A stretch of 64,000 nucleotides of DNA from CAIMUS01 sp963708455 (GCA_963708455.1 CAVPSQ010000004.1:310001-374000), one strand, 5' to 3'. Counted from the stretch's first letter, positions 18,890 through 28,210 are shown. Notes: generated from the sequence alone by a model not told the origin. Made by a program: numbers and translations.

Positions 18890-19309
18890 GGTCAGGGCCC
18901 GGCCGCCCCGGTGGCGTGCCCGAATCGGAAGACCGTTGTTCTCGAAGGCGACGGGAGCGGGATGTATACGCCCCGGACGCTCTGGACCATCGCGCGGGAG
19001 AAGGCCGATGTCACCCTCGTCGTGATGAAGAATGATAGCTACGCGATTCTGAACATCGAATTGGCAAGGGTTCGCGAGAGTGACCCCAACGAAAAAATGC
19101 TCTCGATGCTGCGGATCGACAATCCATCGCTGGACTGGGTCAAGATCGCCGAGGGACAGAGCGTGCCGGCCACGTGGGCGACGACCGCCGAGGAGTTCCA
19201 CCAGCAGTTCGAAGCGGCGATGAGCACCAAGGGTCCCCGCCTGATCGAAGCCCAAATCGTCCAAGACCTCAAGCCGATAACCGACGCCGTCCATAACTTA
19301 AGGGGTTGA
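18890..19309 (+). pseudogene. Thiamine-diphosphate enzyme, C-terminal fragment
   Basis: This stretch reads as the thiamine-diphosphate binding end of the same enzyme family as the fragment at 17460. It begins GQGPAAPVACPNRKTVV and carries the cofactor motif GDGSGMYT with a downstream NDSYAILNIE, where family members have G-D-G-[SA] and N-x-x-Y. The frame ends normally at 19309 (LIEAQIVQDL). A GTG at 18911 could start a truncated product, but without the N-terminal and central domains an active enzyme is not expected. Compared with family members, a few residues around GQGLPVATGAA are missing at the junction. Confidence 0.68.
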
Positions 19310-19398
19310 GCAGAAGACCCTACCAGGCAACCGTCCGAACCGGGTGCGGCTCCGGGAATCACAATCAACAAAGTAACTGAAGATGAGGACAGCAAACC

Positions 19399-19602
19399 AT
19401 GAAATCCAAGCAAGAAGAACTTACGGGCGACATTTCGGCGAAAATCAAATCGGGCGGACGCAGGATGACCCTATTCGGCATTTTATATAGCTATCCATTG
19501 ACTATTCAACAGGCTGCCGCTGGATGCCATTTGGCGGCTCGGCCCGATGCGCTGGAAGCGGGTGACGGCGGGCACCGGGTAGCGGCTGCAGCGGCGGTGT
19601 GA
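19399..19602 (+). CDS. Hypothetical short protein at right edge of the island
   Basis: A 67-codon frame beginning MKSKQEELTGDISAKIKSGGRRM after a plausible ribosome binding site (atgaggac). Its first third looks like a real protein start. The second half (AAAGCHLAARPDALEAGDGG) has a composition more like out-of-frame GC-rich DNA. The likely explanation is a truncated gene joined to the remnant of another gene at the island border near 19490. I do not recognise it. Confidence 0.3.
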   Translation: MKSKQEELTGDISAKIKSGGRRMTLFGILYSYPLTIQQAAAGCHLAARPDALEAGDGGHRVAAAAAV

Positions 19603-19611
19603 CGATTCCTC

Positions 19612-20397
19612 ATGTCAACCAGACGATCCACCGGACTCTACCTCCAGACCCTGGGCCGGGGAACCGACATCCTGTTGCTGCACGGCTGGGGCATGCATTC
19701 CGGCATCTGGGAAGACGTGATCGAAGCCCTGGCGGACCATTACCGGGTCACCTGGCTGGACCTTCCCGGCCACGGTTACAGCCGCGCCTGCCCGACCGAT
19801 CATACCTTGACCGACCTGAGCCGGCTGATCGCAGAGGCGGCGCCGCCACGCGCCGTCTGGCTCGGCTGGTCGCTAGGCGGCCTGATCGCTCAGCGGGCCG
19901 CCATTGACTGCCCGGACCGGGTCGGCAAGCTGGTGCTGGTCGGTAGTTCGCCCTGCTTCGTGCGCCGCCCCGACTGGCCGTATGCTCTGGACGAGCGCCT
20001 GCTGCACGCTTTCGCCGCCAACCTGAGCCACGACTATCGCGCTACCCTGAAACGCTTTCTCGCCCTGGAAGTCCACGGCAGCGAGCACGAAGTGACCCTG
20101 CTGCGGCAACTGCGCACTATCCTTTTTCAGCACGGCGAGCCGGATACCCAGGCGTTGCGCGCTGGCCTGAGCCTGCTGGAGGCCACCGATCTGCGCGCCG
20201 CAGCGGCTAACATCCGCTGTCCGGTCCTGCTATTATTTGGCCGCCGCGACAACCTGGCGCCGGTCGCCGCCGGCGACGCCATCCGGCGCCTGCTGCCGGA
20301 TGGCCGTCTGCATGTGTTCGAGCGGGCCGCACACGCCCCTTTCCTGTCCCACCTGGACGAATTCATCAGCCACCTGCGAGCCTTTGTGGATGAATGA
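19612..20397 (+). CDS. bioH: Pimeloyl-ACP methyl ester esterase BioH
   Basis: Removes the methyl group from pimeloyl-ACP methyl ester at the end of the BioC-BioH route, releasing the pimeloyl chain for biotin synthesis. It is an alpha/beta hydrolase of 261 residues. The nucleophile elbow is GWSLGG, the oxyanion segment LLLHGWGMH, the acid is in FGRRDNLAP and the histidine in RAAHAPF. This order and the length match BioH (E. coli 256). It overlaps bioC by 8 bases, consistent with one transcript. The other bio genes (bioB, bioF, bioD) are not visible here; the island may end where bioF would otherwise precede. Confidence 0.93.
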   Translation: MSTRRSTGLYLQTLGRGTDILLLHGWGMHSGIWEDVIEALADHYRVTWLDLPGHGYSRACPTDHTLTDLSRLIAEAAPPRAVWLGWSLGGLIAQRAAIDCPDRVGKLVLVGSSPCFVRRPDWPYALDERLLHAFAANLSHDYRATLKRFLALEVHGSEHEVTLLRQLRTILFQHGEPDTQALRAGLSLLEATDLRAAAANIRCPVLLLFGRRDNLAPVAAGDAIRRLLPDGRLHVFERAAHAPFLSHLDEFISHLRAFVDE

Positions 20398-21281
20398 CAA
20401 GGCCTCTTTCTATCTGGACAAAAACCTGATCAGGGAATCCTTCAACCGGGCGGCGGCCCGTTACGACGAGGTAGCCATCTTGCAGCGGGAGGTCGGCAAG
20501 CGCCTGCTGGAACGGCTGGACCTGGTCAGGCTGCTGCCGGACACTATTCTGGATGCCGGTTGCGGCACCGGTATCACCACCCTTCCGCTGCTGAAAAAAT
20601 ACCGCAAGGCCAAAGTTATCGGTCTGGATATCGCTGATAACATGCTCGCCGTCGCTGGCCGGCGCGCGCCCTGGTTCCGGCAACTGCATTGTGTCTGCGG
20701 CGATGTCGAAAGTCTGCCGCTGGCCGACGCCAGTTGCACGTTGATCGTCTCCAATCTGACCTTGCAATGGTGCGCCGATCTGGACCGCATCTTTAGAGAA
20801 TTCTGGCGGGTCCTCAGCCCCGGCGGACTGTTGCTGTTCACTACTCTGGGCCCGGATACCCTGAACGAGGCTGCGCCGCAGTTGGGCGGCCGTCGATGGC
20901 TACCCTCATGTCAACGCCTTTATCGATATGCACGATATCGGCGACGCCCTAATGCGCGCCGCCCTGGCCGAACCGGTCATGGATATGGATTACATGACGT
21001 TGACTTACCAGGATGTCTTCACCCTGATGCGGGATCTCAAGGTGCTGGGCGCGCACAATCTGTCCTCGGGCCGGGCGCCGGGACTGACGGGCAAGCGGCG
21101 CCTGCAGGCGATGTGCGCCGCCTACGAACACTATCGTCGGCCCGACGGCTTGTTGCCCGCCACCTACGAAGTCGTCTATGGCCATGCCTGGGGTCCTGAA
21201 CAGAGGCTCTCCAGCCGGCGTTCCGACGGAACGGCGGTATTTTCGCTGGCGCAGTTGCGCCGCCACCATCCTTCCTCCTGA
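20390..21281 (+). CDS. bioC: Malonyl-ACP O-methyltransferase BioC, frameshifted near 20869
   Basis: Methylates malonyl-ACP with S-adenosylmethionine so that fatty acid synthesis enzymes can build the pimeloyl chain for biotin. The N-terminal part has the SAM site LDAGCGTGITT and the VSNLTLQWCADL segment. After PDTLNE the frame is lost; an extra G in gagG-ctg near 20869 explains it. The following frame gives LRRSWAAVDGYPHVN and IDMHDIGDAL, classical BioC sequence, through to 21281. Start at the ATG at 20390, inside the end of bioH. Total about 297 residues if repaired, which is normal. Confidence 0.9.
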
Positions 21282-21305
21282 CCTGGGTAGCTAACGAGAT
21301 AAACG

Positions 21306-22436
21306 ATGAAAATCATCAGCGCCTGGTTGCAGCGCTATTTTGCGGACCCCCAGGCTGTCATGCTGCTGCTGCTGCTGCTGATCGTCACGGCGATTATCCT
21401 GGTGCTGGGCCAGATGCTGGCTCCGGTGCTGGCCGGTATCGTCATTGCCTTTCTGCTGGAGGGACCGGTGCAATTTCTGCGGCGTTGCGGCATGCCGCGC
21501 CTGCCGGCGGTCTGCATCGTATTCGCCCTGTCCTGCGTATTCACGCTGCTGCTGCTGGTGGGCACGCTGCCCCGGCTGTCGAGCCAGTTGGTGCAACTGG
21601 TCCAGAATGCGCCCGCCATGGTACAGAAGGGCTACACCCACCTGGAGAGCCTGCCAGCCACCTATCCGGAGCTGGTGTCGGAATCCCAGGTGGTGCAACT
21701 GACCGCTGCCATCGATACTCAGATTAGCAGTCTCAGCCAGAAAGTCCTGGATTGGTCGGTGGCGTCGGTGGTGGGCGTGCTCACGCTGATCGTCTATCTG
21801 GTGCTGGTACCGCTGCTGGTGTTCTTCTTTCTGAAGGACAAGGAGCGCCTGCTGGTCTGGATTCGCGGGTTGTTGCCTGATGACCGGACCTTGATGCAGC
21901 AGATCTGGCGCGAGGTAGATTTGCAACTGGGCAATTACGTGCGCGGCAAGTTCTGGCAGGTGCTCATCGTCTGGGGGGTGAGTTTCACGGTGTTCGCCTA
22001 CATGAATCTGCAGTACGCCATGCTGCTGAGTTTTATCGTCGGATTGTCGGTGCTGGTGCCCTATGTCGGCCCAGCCACGGCGGCGCTGCCGGTGGCCATC
22101 GTGGCGTACTTCCAGTGGGGTTGGAATCCGGAATTCGCCTGGGTGTTGCTAGCCTATGGCGTCATCCAGTTTCTGGACGGCAACCTGCTGGTGTTTCTGT
22201 TATTTTCCGAAGTCAACGACCTGCATCCCATCGCCATCATCGTCGCGGTGCTGCTGTTCGGCGGTTTGTGGGGATTCTGGGGAGTGTTTTTCGCCATTCC
22301 CCTGGCCACCGTGATCAAAGCCATACTGACGGCCTGGCCCCAGCGGGCTGGGATTCTGCCCGAACCCGGCGACCACGCCTTACCGCCGCCGTCCCCGCTT
22401 TCACAGGACATTCGAGGCGAACTCGGCCAGTCGTGA
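21306..22436 (+). CDS. AI-2E family (PerM-like) membrane permease
   Basis: A 376-residue inner-membrane protein of the AI-2 exporter/PerM family. Hydrophobic segments include VMLLLLLLIVTAIILVLGQ, VLAGIVIAFLLEG, VCIVFALSCVFTLLLLVG, LIVYLVLVPLLVFFFL and several C-terminal ones. The family hallmark DKERLLVWIRGLLP and the VPYVGP loop are present. Substrates of this family vary, so a specific role cannot be given. The 3' end overlaps the convergent phoH-like gene by 36 bases. It follows bioC by 24 bases and may be co-transcribed. Confidence 0.88.
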   Translation: MKIISAWLQRYFADPQAVMLLLLLLIVTAIILVLGQMLAPVLAGIVIAFLLEGPVQFLRRCGMPRLPAVCIVFALSCVFTLLLLVGTLPRLSSQLVQLVQNAPAMVQKGYTHLESLPATYPELVSESQVVQLTAAIDTQISSLSQKVLDWSVASVVGVLTLIVYLVLVPLLVFFFLKDKERLLVWIRGLLPDDRTLMQQIWREVDLQLGNYVRGKFWQVLIVWGVSFTVFAYMNLQYAMLLSFIVGLSVLVPYVGPATAALPVAIVAYFQWGWNPEFAWVLLAYGVIQFLDGNLLVFLLFSEVNDLHPIAIIVAVLLFGGLWGFWGVFFAIPLATVIKAILTAWPQRAGILPEPGDHALPPPSPLSQDIRGELGQS

Positions 22437-23828
22437 ACGCTCGCCACGTACCAACGTGACATGACCGCTGTGAGACCAGTCTTTAAAACGGTCTACCACA
22501 TAGGTCAGTCCCGAGGTGGTTTCGGACAGATAGGGCGTGTCGATCTGGGCGATATTACCTAGACAGATCACCCGGGTATTGGGGCCGGCGCGGGTGATCA
22601 AGGTCTTCATCTGCTTGGGCGTTAGATTCTGCGCCTCGTCGATGATCAGGTACTTATGCTGGAAAGTGCGGCCGCGCATGAAATTCAGCGAATGGATCTT
22701 GATCCGGCTGCTGAGCAGATCCTGAGTGGCGGCGCGTCCCCACTCGCCGCCTTCACGGGTGTTGGCCAGCACCTCCAGGTTGTCCATCAGGGCGCCCATC
22801 CAGGGAGTCATTTTTTCCTCTTCGGTACCGGGCAGAAAACCGATATCTTCGCCGACCGGCACTGTCACCCGGGTCATGATGATTTCCCGGTAGCGTTTCT
22901 CGTCCAGGGTCTGGGCGAGGCCGGCCGCCAGCGTCAGCAGGGTCTTGCCGGTGCCGGCCGCCCCCAGCAGGGAGACGAAATCGATATCCGGATCGAGCAA
23001 CAGGTTCAGCGCAAAATTCTGTTCCTGGTTGCGCGCCGTGATACCCCAGATCGCATGATTCGGGGTGGTGTAATCCTTAAGGAGCTGAATGACGGCTTCG
23101 GCGCCTTGCAGGTGGCGGACGATGAAGGCCAGGTTCTGTTCATCGGGCAGATAGAGGCATTGATTGGGATACCAGTCGGTCACTTCCGGGCCGCGCACCC
23201 GGTAGAAGGTGCGGCCGCTGTCCTGCCAGGAATCCATATCCCGGCTGTGCGTATCCCAGAAATCTGCCGGCAATTCGCGGACGCCGCGATAGAGCAGATT
23301 GACATCGTCCAGCACCTGATCGTTGTAGTAATCCTCAGCATGGATGCCGAGAATGGTGGCCTTGATGCGCAGGTTGATGTCCTTGGACACCAGCGTCACC
23401 CGCGAGCTGGGATGCTCCTGGCGCAGCGCCATCGCCACACTCAGAATATCGTTATCGGGGGTATTGCCGGGTAGACTCACCGGCAATACCGAGGGTATGG
23501 TGCGGGTCTGAAAGTACAGCCGTCCTCCCGGCGGGCGCCGGCCGTCGCCCGGCAGGGCCGGCAGCAGCAGGCCCAGGTCGATTTCCTCCTTGCTGGCGCC
23601 GGCCATCAGTTCATCCAGAAAACGGCTGACCTGGCGGACATTACGGGCCACTTCGGACAGACCTTTCTTGGCGCGGTCCAGTTCTTCCAGCACCATCATG
23701 GGTAGATGGATATCGTGTTCCTGAAAACGGAATAGCGCGCTGGGATCGTGCATCAGCACGTTGGTGTCCAGGACGAACAGGCGTTTTTCAGTGGCGGGTT
23801 TACTGCTAATGGCTGGCTTGTTGCTCAT
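22401..23828 (-). CDS. PhoH-like ATPase with N-terminal PIN domain
   Basis: A PIN-PhoH fusion of about 475 residues. The N-terminal PIN nuclease-like domain (about residues 15-150) begins FVLDTNVLMHD, with acidic residues typical of Mg-dependent ribonucleases (VLEELDRAKKG, DNDILSVA). The C-terminal PhoH domain has a P-loop (GAAGTGKTLL) and DEAQN Walker B. Related PhoH2 proteins have been described as RNA helicase/ribonucleases. I chose the ATG at 23828 (MSNKPA); a TTG lies two codons upstream. No partner gene is obvious. Confidence 0.9.
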   Translation of the reverse strand: MSNKPAISSKPATEKRLFVLDTNVLMHDPSALFRFQEHDIHLPMMVLEELDRAKKGLSEVARNVRQVSRFLDELMAGASKEEIDLGLLLPALPGDGRRPPGGRLYFQTRTIPSVLPVSLPGNTPDNDILSVAMALRQEHPSSRVTLVSKDINLRIKATILGIHAEDYYNDQVLDDVNLLYRGVRELPADFWDTHSRDMDSWQDSGRTFYRVRGPEVTDWYPNQCLYLPDEQNLAFIVRHLQGAEAVIQLLKDYTTPNHAIWGITARNQEQNFALNLLLDPDIDFVSLLGAAGTGKTLLTLAAGLAQTLDEKRYREIIMTRVTVPVGEDIGFLPGTEEEKMTPWMGALMDNLEVLANTREGGEWGRAATQDLLSSRIKIHSLNFMRGRTFQHKYLIIDEAQNLTPKQMKTLITRAGPNTRVICLGNIAQIDTPYLSETTSGLTYVVDRFKDWSHSGHVTLVRGERSRLAEFASNVL

Positions 23829-23928
23829 GGTCAATCGGATAGGAGCGGCGTCCCCGCCGCTGCAGCAGTTTTCAGGCTGAGGACGGGTTGCTGGGTAATG
23901 GTCGATTTCCCCACCGGGCAGGGAGTTT

Positions 23929-24459
23929 TCAACCTTTGATCGGTTCGAGTACGGCGTCCAGATTGAATTCGTCGCAAAAATCCATGAATTCTTCGCGCAG
24001 CATGGCGATATGAGTATCCGCCGGAACGCCGATGGCGATATTGACGGAGAACATCGGGGCGCCGGTGTGCGGCGCAGGATAGCTGTGGGAGTTCAACTCC
24101 TCGATGCTGATCGAGCGGCTGTTGAAGAAATTGACCAGCCGGTAGACGATACCGGGGTGGTTGATGGCGATGACTTCGACGGCGTAGGGCACCAGATCGT
24201 CTTGTCGTTGGCGTTCTTCGGTGCGTTTACAAACGATATTCATGCCGAGGGGTTGTTCGAGCCGTTTCAACTGGACTTCCAGTTTCGCCAGCGTGTTCCA
24301 GTTGCCCTGCACCAGCAGGATAGCGGCGAACTCATTGCCCAGGGCCAGCATGCGGCTGTTCAGGATCTGGCATTCGCACTCGAAGATAGGGCGCGTCAGC
24401 TCGTTCACCAGGCCGGGGCGCCGGGTCCCCAAGGCGGAAACAATCAGACAATTCTTCAC
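23929..24459 (-). CDS. gcvR: Glycine cleavage system regulator (GcvR-like, double ACT domain)
   Basis: A 177-residue protein with two ACT-type domains, which in E. coli GcvR represses the glycine cleavage operon by binding GcvA. The first ACT domain starts CLIVSALGTRRPGLVNELT, the second EVIAINHPGIVYRLVNFF. The GTG start at 24459 is preferred because a GGAG ribosome binding site sits nine bases upstream; the frame also opens further upstream at 24516. No gcv genes are nearby, so the target is inferred from the family only. Confidence 0.82.
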   Translation of the reverse strand: MKNCLIVSALGTRRPGLVNELTRPIFECECQILNSRMLALGNEFAAILLVQGNWNTLAKLEVQLKRLEQPLGMNIVCKRTEERQRQDDLVPYAVEVIAINHPGIVYRLVNFFNSRSISIEELNSHSYPAPHTGAPMFSVNIAIGVPADTHIAMLREEFMDFCDEFNLDAVLEPIKG

Positions 24460-24727
24460 AGGCAAACACTCCGCTGTGTGTCGGCCTTGCAGCCGCCACT
24501 TGATATAACTGACCACGCAGCGGTGGCGTGATCTTGGCCGGAATACTTAATACGACACTTCATCAGGCGATTATTCAACGGTTATGCGCTGGCGCGCAGC
24601 AATTTTAATTAAGGCGCGGCAGCTTAGCACAGCCGGATTGCCACTGACGCGCGGCCTGCTGTTCTGCCGGCGTCCCGCTAGGCCACTCGATTGCCACCAT
24701 CATAGTAATACGATCCCCGTAAAGCAA

Positions 24728-24753
24728 AAGCCCCGGAGATCGGTCCGGGGCTT
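24728..24753 (-). terminator. Rho-independent terminator of the aroA-lapA operon
   Basis: A 10-bp perfect stem (AAGCCCCGGA with TCCGGGGCTT) and a 6-base loop, followed on the minus strand by TTTTGCTTT. It lies 250 bases beyond the lapA stop. The intervening 24754-25005 contains no convincing gene and could be a long 3' end or a small RNA. 24517-24727 also shows no gene I can support. Confidence 0.75.
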
Positions 24754-25005
24754 CAGTTTGCGGGATTGAAGCGGGTGGCATCCACCTAAAGTCAGGCATA
24801 ATCGCGCTGCTGCAGCAGGTTACCGTGAAAATCCCCGTAAATTGGTTTAGACGCGCCCGCGACCCAGCCTGCCAATAGCAGGGACGTTAACCGGTGCGTC
24901 GTAACCCCACAGAGGGGCCGATTTTCATCACCGGGAGTGCCCTTTTACTCCAGACAGAGCATGACCCGTTAGGCGTCAGCGCTGTCCGGTGGTACCCCAG
25001 CGGCG

Positions 25006-25287
25006 CTAACCCGACTCCCTGAGCCGTTTGTTTGCCTCGCGGACATTACGCAGATCGACCCGGGCGAGGTAATACGGTATGCCCAGGATCAGCAAAGCCA
25101 CCAGTATGCCCGCGAAGAAGGCAATGAAGATCACCCATGCCAGGTCAATGGATACCCTGTCCAGCAGGTAATTCACGGTCACCACATCGCGATTGGCCAG
25201 AGCGAACTCGAAACCGACGATGAAGGTAATCGCGGCTATGGCGAGAATGAACAACCACTTGATCCATTTCAGCAGCCTGGAACCCAT
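25006..25287 (-). CDS. lapA: Lipopolysaccharide assembly protein A (LapA/YciS, DUF1049)
   Basis: A small inner-membrane protein with two transmembrane helices (LFILAIAAITFIVGFEFAL and WVIFIAFFAGILVALLIL) and a basic, coiled-coil-like tail. LapA works with LapB in controlling lipopolysaccharide synthesis. The order rpsA-ihfB-lapA is conserved in gammaproteobacteria and normally continues to lapB; here no lapB follows, only a gap and a terminator. The start is uncertain: ATG at 25287 gives MGSRLLKWIK, while a TTG at 25314 would add nine residues. Confidence 0.88.
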   Translation of the reverse strand: MGSRLLKWIKWLFILAIAAITFIVGFEFALANRDVVTVNYLLDRVSIDLAWVIFIAFFAGILVALLILGIPYYLARVDLRNVREANKRLRESG

Positions 25288-25334
25288 ATGCCCCTCGGTA
25301 TTGGTAAAAGCCAACTCATGAAAGTGATTGAATT

Positions 25335-25640
25335 TCAGCGAACTTCTGGCAATTCCCGGTGATTGGAATTGACCCGTTCGCGCAGTTCCTTACCAGGCTT
25401 GAAGTGCGGAACGTACTTCCCGGACAGCGGCACGGGGGTACCGGTCTTGGGGTTTCTGCCGACCCGCGGCGGACGGAAGTGCAGGGAGAAACTGCCGAAA
25501 CCCCGTATTTCAATACGCTCCCCGCCCGAGAGCGATTCGCTCATCTGCTCGATCAGCATTTTGACGGCACTCTCCACGTCCTTGTAGGGTAAATGATTCT
25601 GTCTACGAGCCAGCGCTTCGATGAGTTCCGATTTGGTCAT
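25335..25640 (-). CDS. ihfB: Integration host factor subunit beta
   Basis: The beta subunit of the DNA-bending protein IHF, which acts in replication initiation, sigma-54 promoter activation and recombination. The 101-residue product starts MTKSELIEALARRQ and carries the DNA-minor-groove arm GRNPKTGTPV followed by PHFKPGKELRERVN, all diagnostic of IHF-beta. The start ATG at 25640 matches the usual N-terminus. It sits between rpsA and lapA as in other gammaproteobacteria. IHF would matter for the probable sigma-54 promoter at 51.2 kb. Confidence 0.95.
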   Translation of the reverse strand: MTKSELIEALARRQNHLPYKDVESAVKMLIEQMSESLSGGERIEIRGFGSFSLHFRPPRVGRNPKTGTPVPLSGKYVPHFKPGKELRERVNSNHRELPEVR

Positions 25641-25744
25641 TGGAGCTGTTCCACCCGATTCAAATGATCGCTGTTGTGTGTCCCGCCCGGCGGCCGCCAT
25701 GCGGACACGGAGTCGCCACAGACTGCCGGCCGATCGGATGAGAC

Positions 25745-27430
25745 TCAATCATCCGGGCCCTGGCCGCCACTAATCTGTTCCTTCAGGATGTCCCCCAGGG
25801 TGGCTGTCCCGGTGGTGGACTTGCGGCTGTAATCGTGCAGCGCCTCGGCTTCTTCGGCAAATTCCTTGGCCTTGACGGACAGTGTGATGGTGCGATTCTT
25901 GCGATCCACGCCGATAAATTTGGCTTCGATGGGATCGCCCATATTCAACATTGAGCGGGCGTCATCGATGCGCTCGCGCGAGATTTCCGAGGCCCGCAGG
26001 ATGCCTTCGACGCCATTGCCCAGGTTCACGGTCGCTCCCTTGGCGTCCACCGCGGCGATCACACCCTGCACGATAGCGCCCTTGGGATGCTCGGCGACAA
26101 AATGCGAGAACGGGTCCTTATCGAGCTGCTTGACGCCCAGCGAGATGCGCTCCCGTTCGGGGTCGACCGCCAGGACCACGGCTTCCACTTCCTGACCTTT
26201 CTTGTAGTCGCGCACCGCCTCTTCGCCTGGAATGTTCCAGGAAATGTCGGACAGGTGCACCAAGCCATCGATACCGCCATCCAGACCGATGAAGATGCCA
26301 AAATCGGTGATGGATTTGATTTTGCCGCTGACCCGGTCGTTCTTGTTGTGAGTGGCGGCGAACTCCTCCCAGGGGTTAGGCTGACATTGCTTCATACCCA
26401 GGGAGATGCGGCGACGCTCCTCGTCAATATCCAGCACCATGACTTCGGTTTCATCGCCCACCGTAACGACCTTGTTGGGATTGACGTTCTTGTTGGTCCA
26501 GTCCATCTCGGAGACGTGTACCAGACCTTCGACGCCCTCTTCGATTTCGACGAAGCAACCGTAGTCGGCGATGTTAGTCACTCGCCCGAACAGGCGTGAG
26601 CCCACCGGATAGCGGCGCGCCAGATCGACCCAGGGATCGTCGCCCAGTTGCTTGAGACCCAGCGAAACCCGGTTGCGCTCGCGGTCGAATTTCAGCACCT
26701 TGACTTCGATCTCGTCGCCGACGTTGACCACTTCGGAAGGATGCTTGACCCGCTTCCAGGCCATATCGGTGATGTGCAGCAACCCGTCTATGCCGCCCAG
26801 ATCCAGAAAAGCGCCGTAATCGGTCAGGTTCTTGACCACGCCCCTGATCATCTGGCCTTCCTGCAAGTTTTCCAGCAGCGCTTCCCGCTCGGCGCTGTGC
26901 TCGGATTCGACCACGGCGCGGCGCGAGACCACCACGTTATTGCGGCGGCGGTCCAACTTGATCACTTTGAATTCCAGTTCCTTGCCTTCCAGATAGGCGG
27001 CATCGCGCACCGGCCGCACATCCACCAGCGAACCCGGCAGGAAGGCGCGGATTTCACCGATATCCACGGTGAAGCCGCCTTTGACCTTGCCGCTGATGAG
27101 ACCGCTGACGATTTCCTGCTCATCGAAGGCGTGCTCCAATTGCTCCCAGGCGCGGGCGCGTTTGGCCTTTTCGCGGGACAGGCGAGTTTCACCAAAGCCG
27201 TCCTCGATGGCGTCCAGAGCGACTTCGATGGTGTCGCCTACCTGCACTTCGATATCGCCATGTTCGTTACGGAACTGTTCGAGCGGGATAAGCCCCTCGG
27301 ACTTGAGTCCGGCATTAACGATCACAGCGTCTGCACGTATGGCAAGCACGATGCCTGACACGATGGAGCCAGGCATCATCTGCTTATCGGTCAGGCTTTG
27401 TTCAAACAGTTCGGCAAAACTTTCAGTCAT
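25745..27430 (-). CDS. rpsA: 30S ribosomal protein S1
   Basis: The largest small-subunit protein, which binds mRNA and helps start translation. The 561-residue product (E. coli 557) contains six S1 RNA-binding repeats; typical motifs are GLIPLEQF, AFLPGSLVDVRP, GAFLDLGGIDGLLHITD, CFVEIEEGVEGLVHVSEMDW and GIFIGLDGGIDGLVHLSDISW. The gene is intact and lies between cmk and ihfB. Its 5' leader is expected to be self-regulated, as in E. coli, though I did not resolve a structure in the 93-base gap to cmk. Confidence 0.97.
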   Translation of the reverse strand: MTESFAELFEQSLTDKQMMPGSIVSGIVLAIRADAVIVNAGLKSEGLIPLEQFRNEHGDIEVQVGDTIEVALDAIEDGFGETRLSREKAKRARAWEQLEHAFDEQEIVSGLISGKVKGGFTVDIGEIRAFLPGSLVDVRPVRDAAYLEGKELEFKVIKLDRRRNNVVVSRRAVVESEHSAEREALLENLQEGQMIRGVVKNLTDYGAFLDLGGIDGLLHITDMAWKRVKHPSEVVNVGDEIEVKVLKFDRERNRVSLGLKQLGDDPWVDLARRYPVGSRLFGRVTNIADYGCFVEIEEGVEGLVHVSEMDWTNKNVNPNKVVTVGDETEVMVLDIDEERRRISLGMKQCQPNPWEEFAATHNKNDRVSGKIKSITDFGIFIGLDGGIDGLVHLSDISWNIPGEEAVRDYKKGQEVEAVVLAVDPERERISLGVKQLDKDPFSHFVAEHPKGAIVQGVIAAVDAKGATVNLGNGVEGILRASEISRERIDDARSMLNMGDPIEAKFIGVDRKNRTITLSVKAKEFAEEAEALHDYSRKSTTGTATLGDILKEQISGGQGPDD

Positions 27431-27523
27431 CGGTTACTAACTCAAACAATGCGGCAATACCTGTCCGCAGGTCGGATTAATGTAGGTAGTCCAGAAACAT
27501 TCGGACTACGGTTTAGCCAGAGG

Positions 27524-28207
27524 CTATCTGGTGAGTTGCCCGGTCACGATGGCCAGCGCCAGCGCCCGGACCGCAGCGATTCCCAGCCGGGTGGTATCCA
27601 GCACATGGGCATCGGCCGCAGGCCGCAGCGGTGCTACCTGACGGTTGGCGTCACGTTCATCACGCGCGGCGATCTCCTGCACGAGCGCCGCAAGACTAAC
27701 ATTTATATGTTTTTCTCTCAACTGCTTATAACGCCGTTGGGCGCGTTCTTCCGGGCTGGCGGTCAGAAACAATTTTACCAGAGCGTCGGGAAAAACCACG
27801 GTGCCCATATCGCGGCCGTCCGCCACCAGGCCGGGCGGCTGGCGGAAATCGCGCTGGCGCTGCAACAGAGCCGCTCTTACCGCAAGCAGGGTGGCCACCT
27901 GGGAGGCGGCGTTGCCACAAGCTTCACTGCGAATGGCGTCGGTGACCTCCACATCGTCCAGAAAGATGGCGATGTCACGCTGCGCGGAGGTGGCGAAGCG
28001 CACTCCCAGCCGCGCCGCCAGTTCCGCCACACGGCGCTCGTCGTCCAGTGGGATGGCGCGTTGCTGCGCCGCCAGCGCGGTCACCCGGTACAGCGAGCCG
28101 CTGTCCAATAGATGCCAGCCGAGCGTCAGGGCCAGCGCGCGACATAAAGTGCCTTTGCCGACTCCGCTGGGACCATCGACGGCGATAACGGGTATGGGTG
28201 ATGGCAT
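27524..28207 (-). CDS. cmk: Cytidylate kinase
   Basis: Phosphorylates CMP and dCMP with ATP. The 227-residue product has the P-loop GPSGVGKGTL, the nucleotide-binding LDSGSLYR segment, the VADGRDMGTVVF motif and the LTASPEERAQRR lid region. It lies three bases after aroA and before rpsA, the standard order. The start ATG at 28207 (MPSPIPVIAVDG) agrees with the family. Confidence 0.96.
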   Translation of the reverse strand: MPSPIPVIAVDGPSGVGKGTLCRALALTLGWHLLDSGSLYRVTALAAQQRAIPLDDERRVAELAARLGVRFATSAQRDIAIFLDDVEVTDAIRSEACGNAASQVATLLAVRAALLQRQRDFRQPPGLVADGRDMGTVVFPDALVKLFLTASPEERAQRRYKQLREKHINVSLAALVQEIAARDERDANRQVAPLRPAADAHVLDTTRLGIAAVRALALAIVTGQLTR

Positions 28208-28210
28208 CGT

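Noticed and set aside
24605..24799. 64-codon minus-strand frame across the terminator
   Set aside because: It runs through a strong terminator hairpin; no start signal or known motif.
24780..25005. tRNA, 6S or SRP RNA in the lapA downstream gap
   Set aside because: No cloverleaf or known conserved RNA sequence could be found by eye on either strand.
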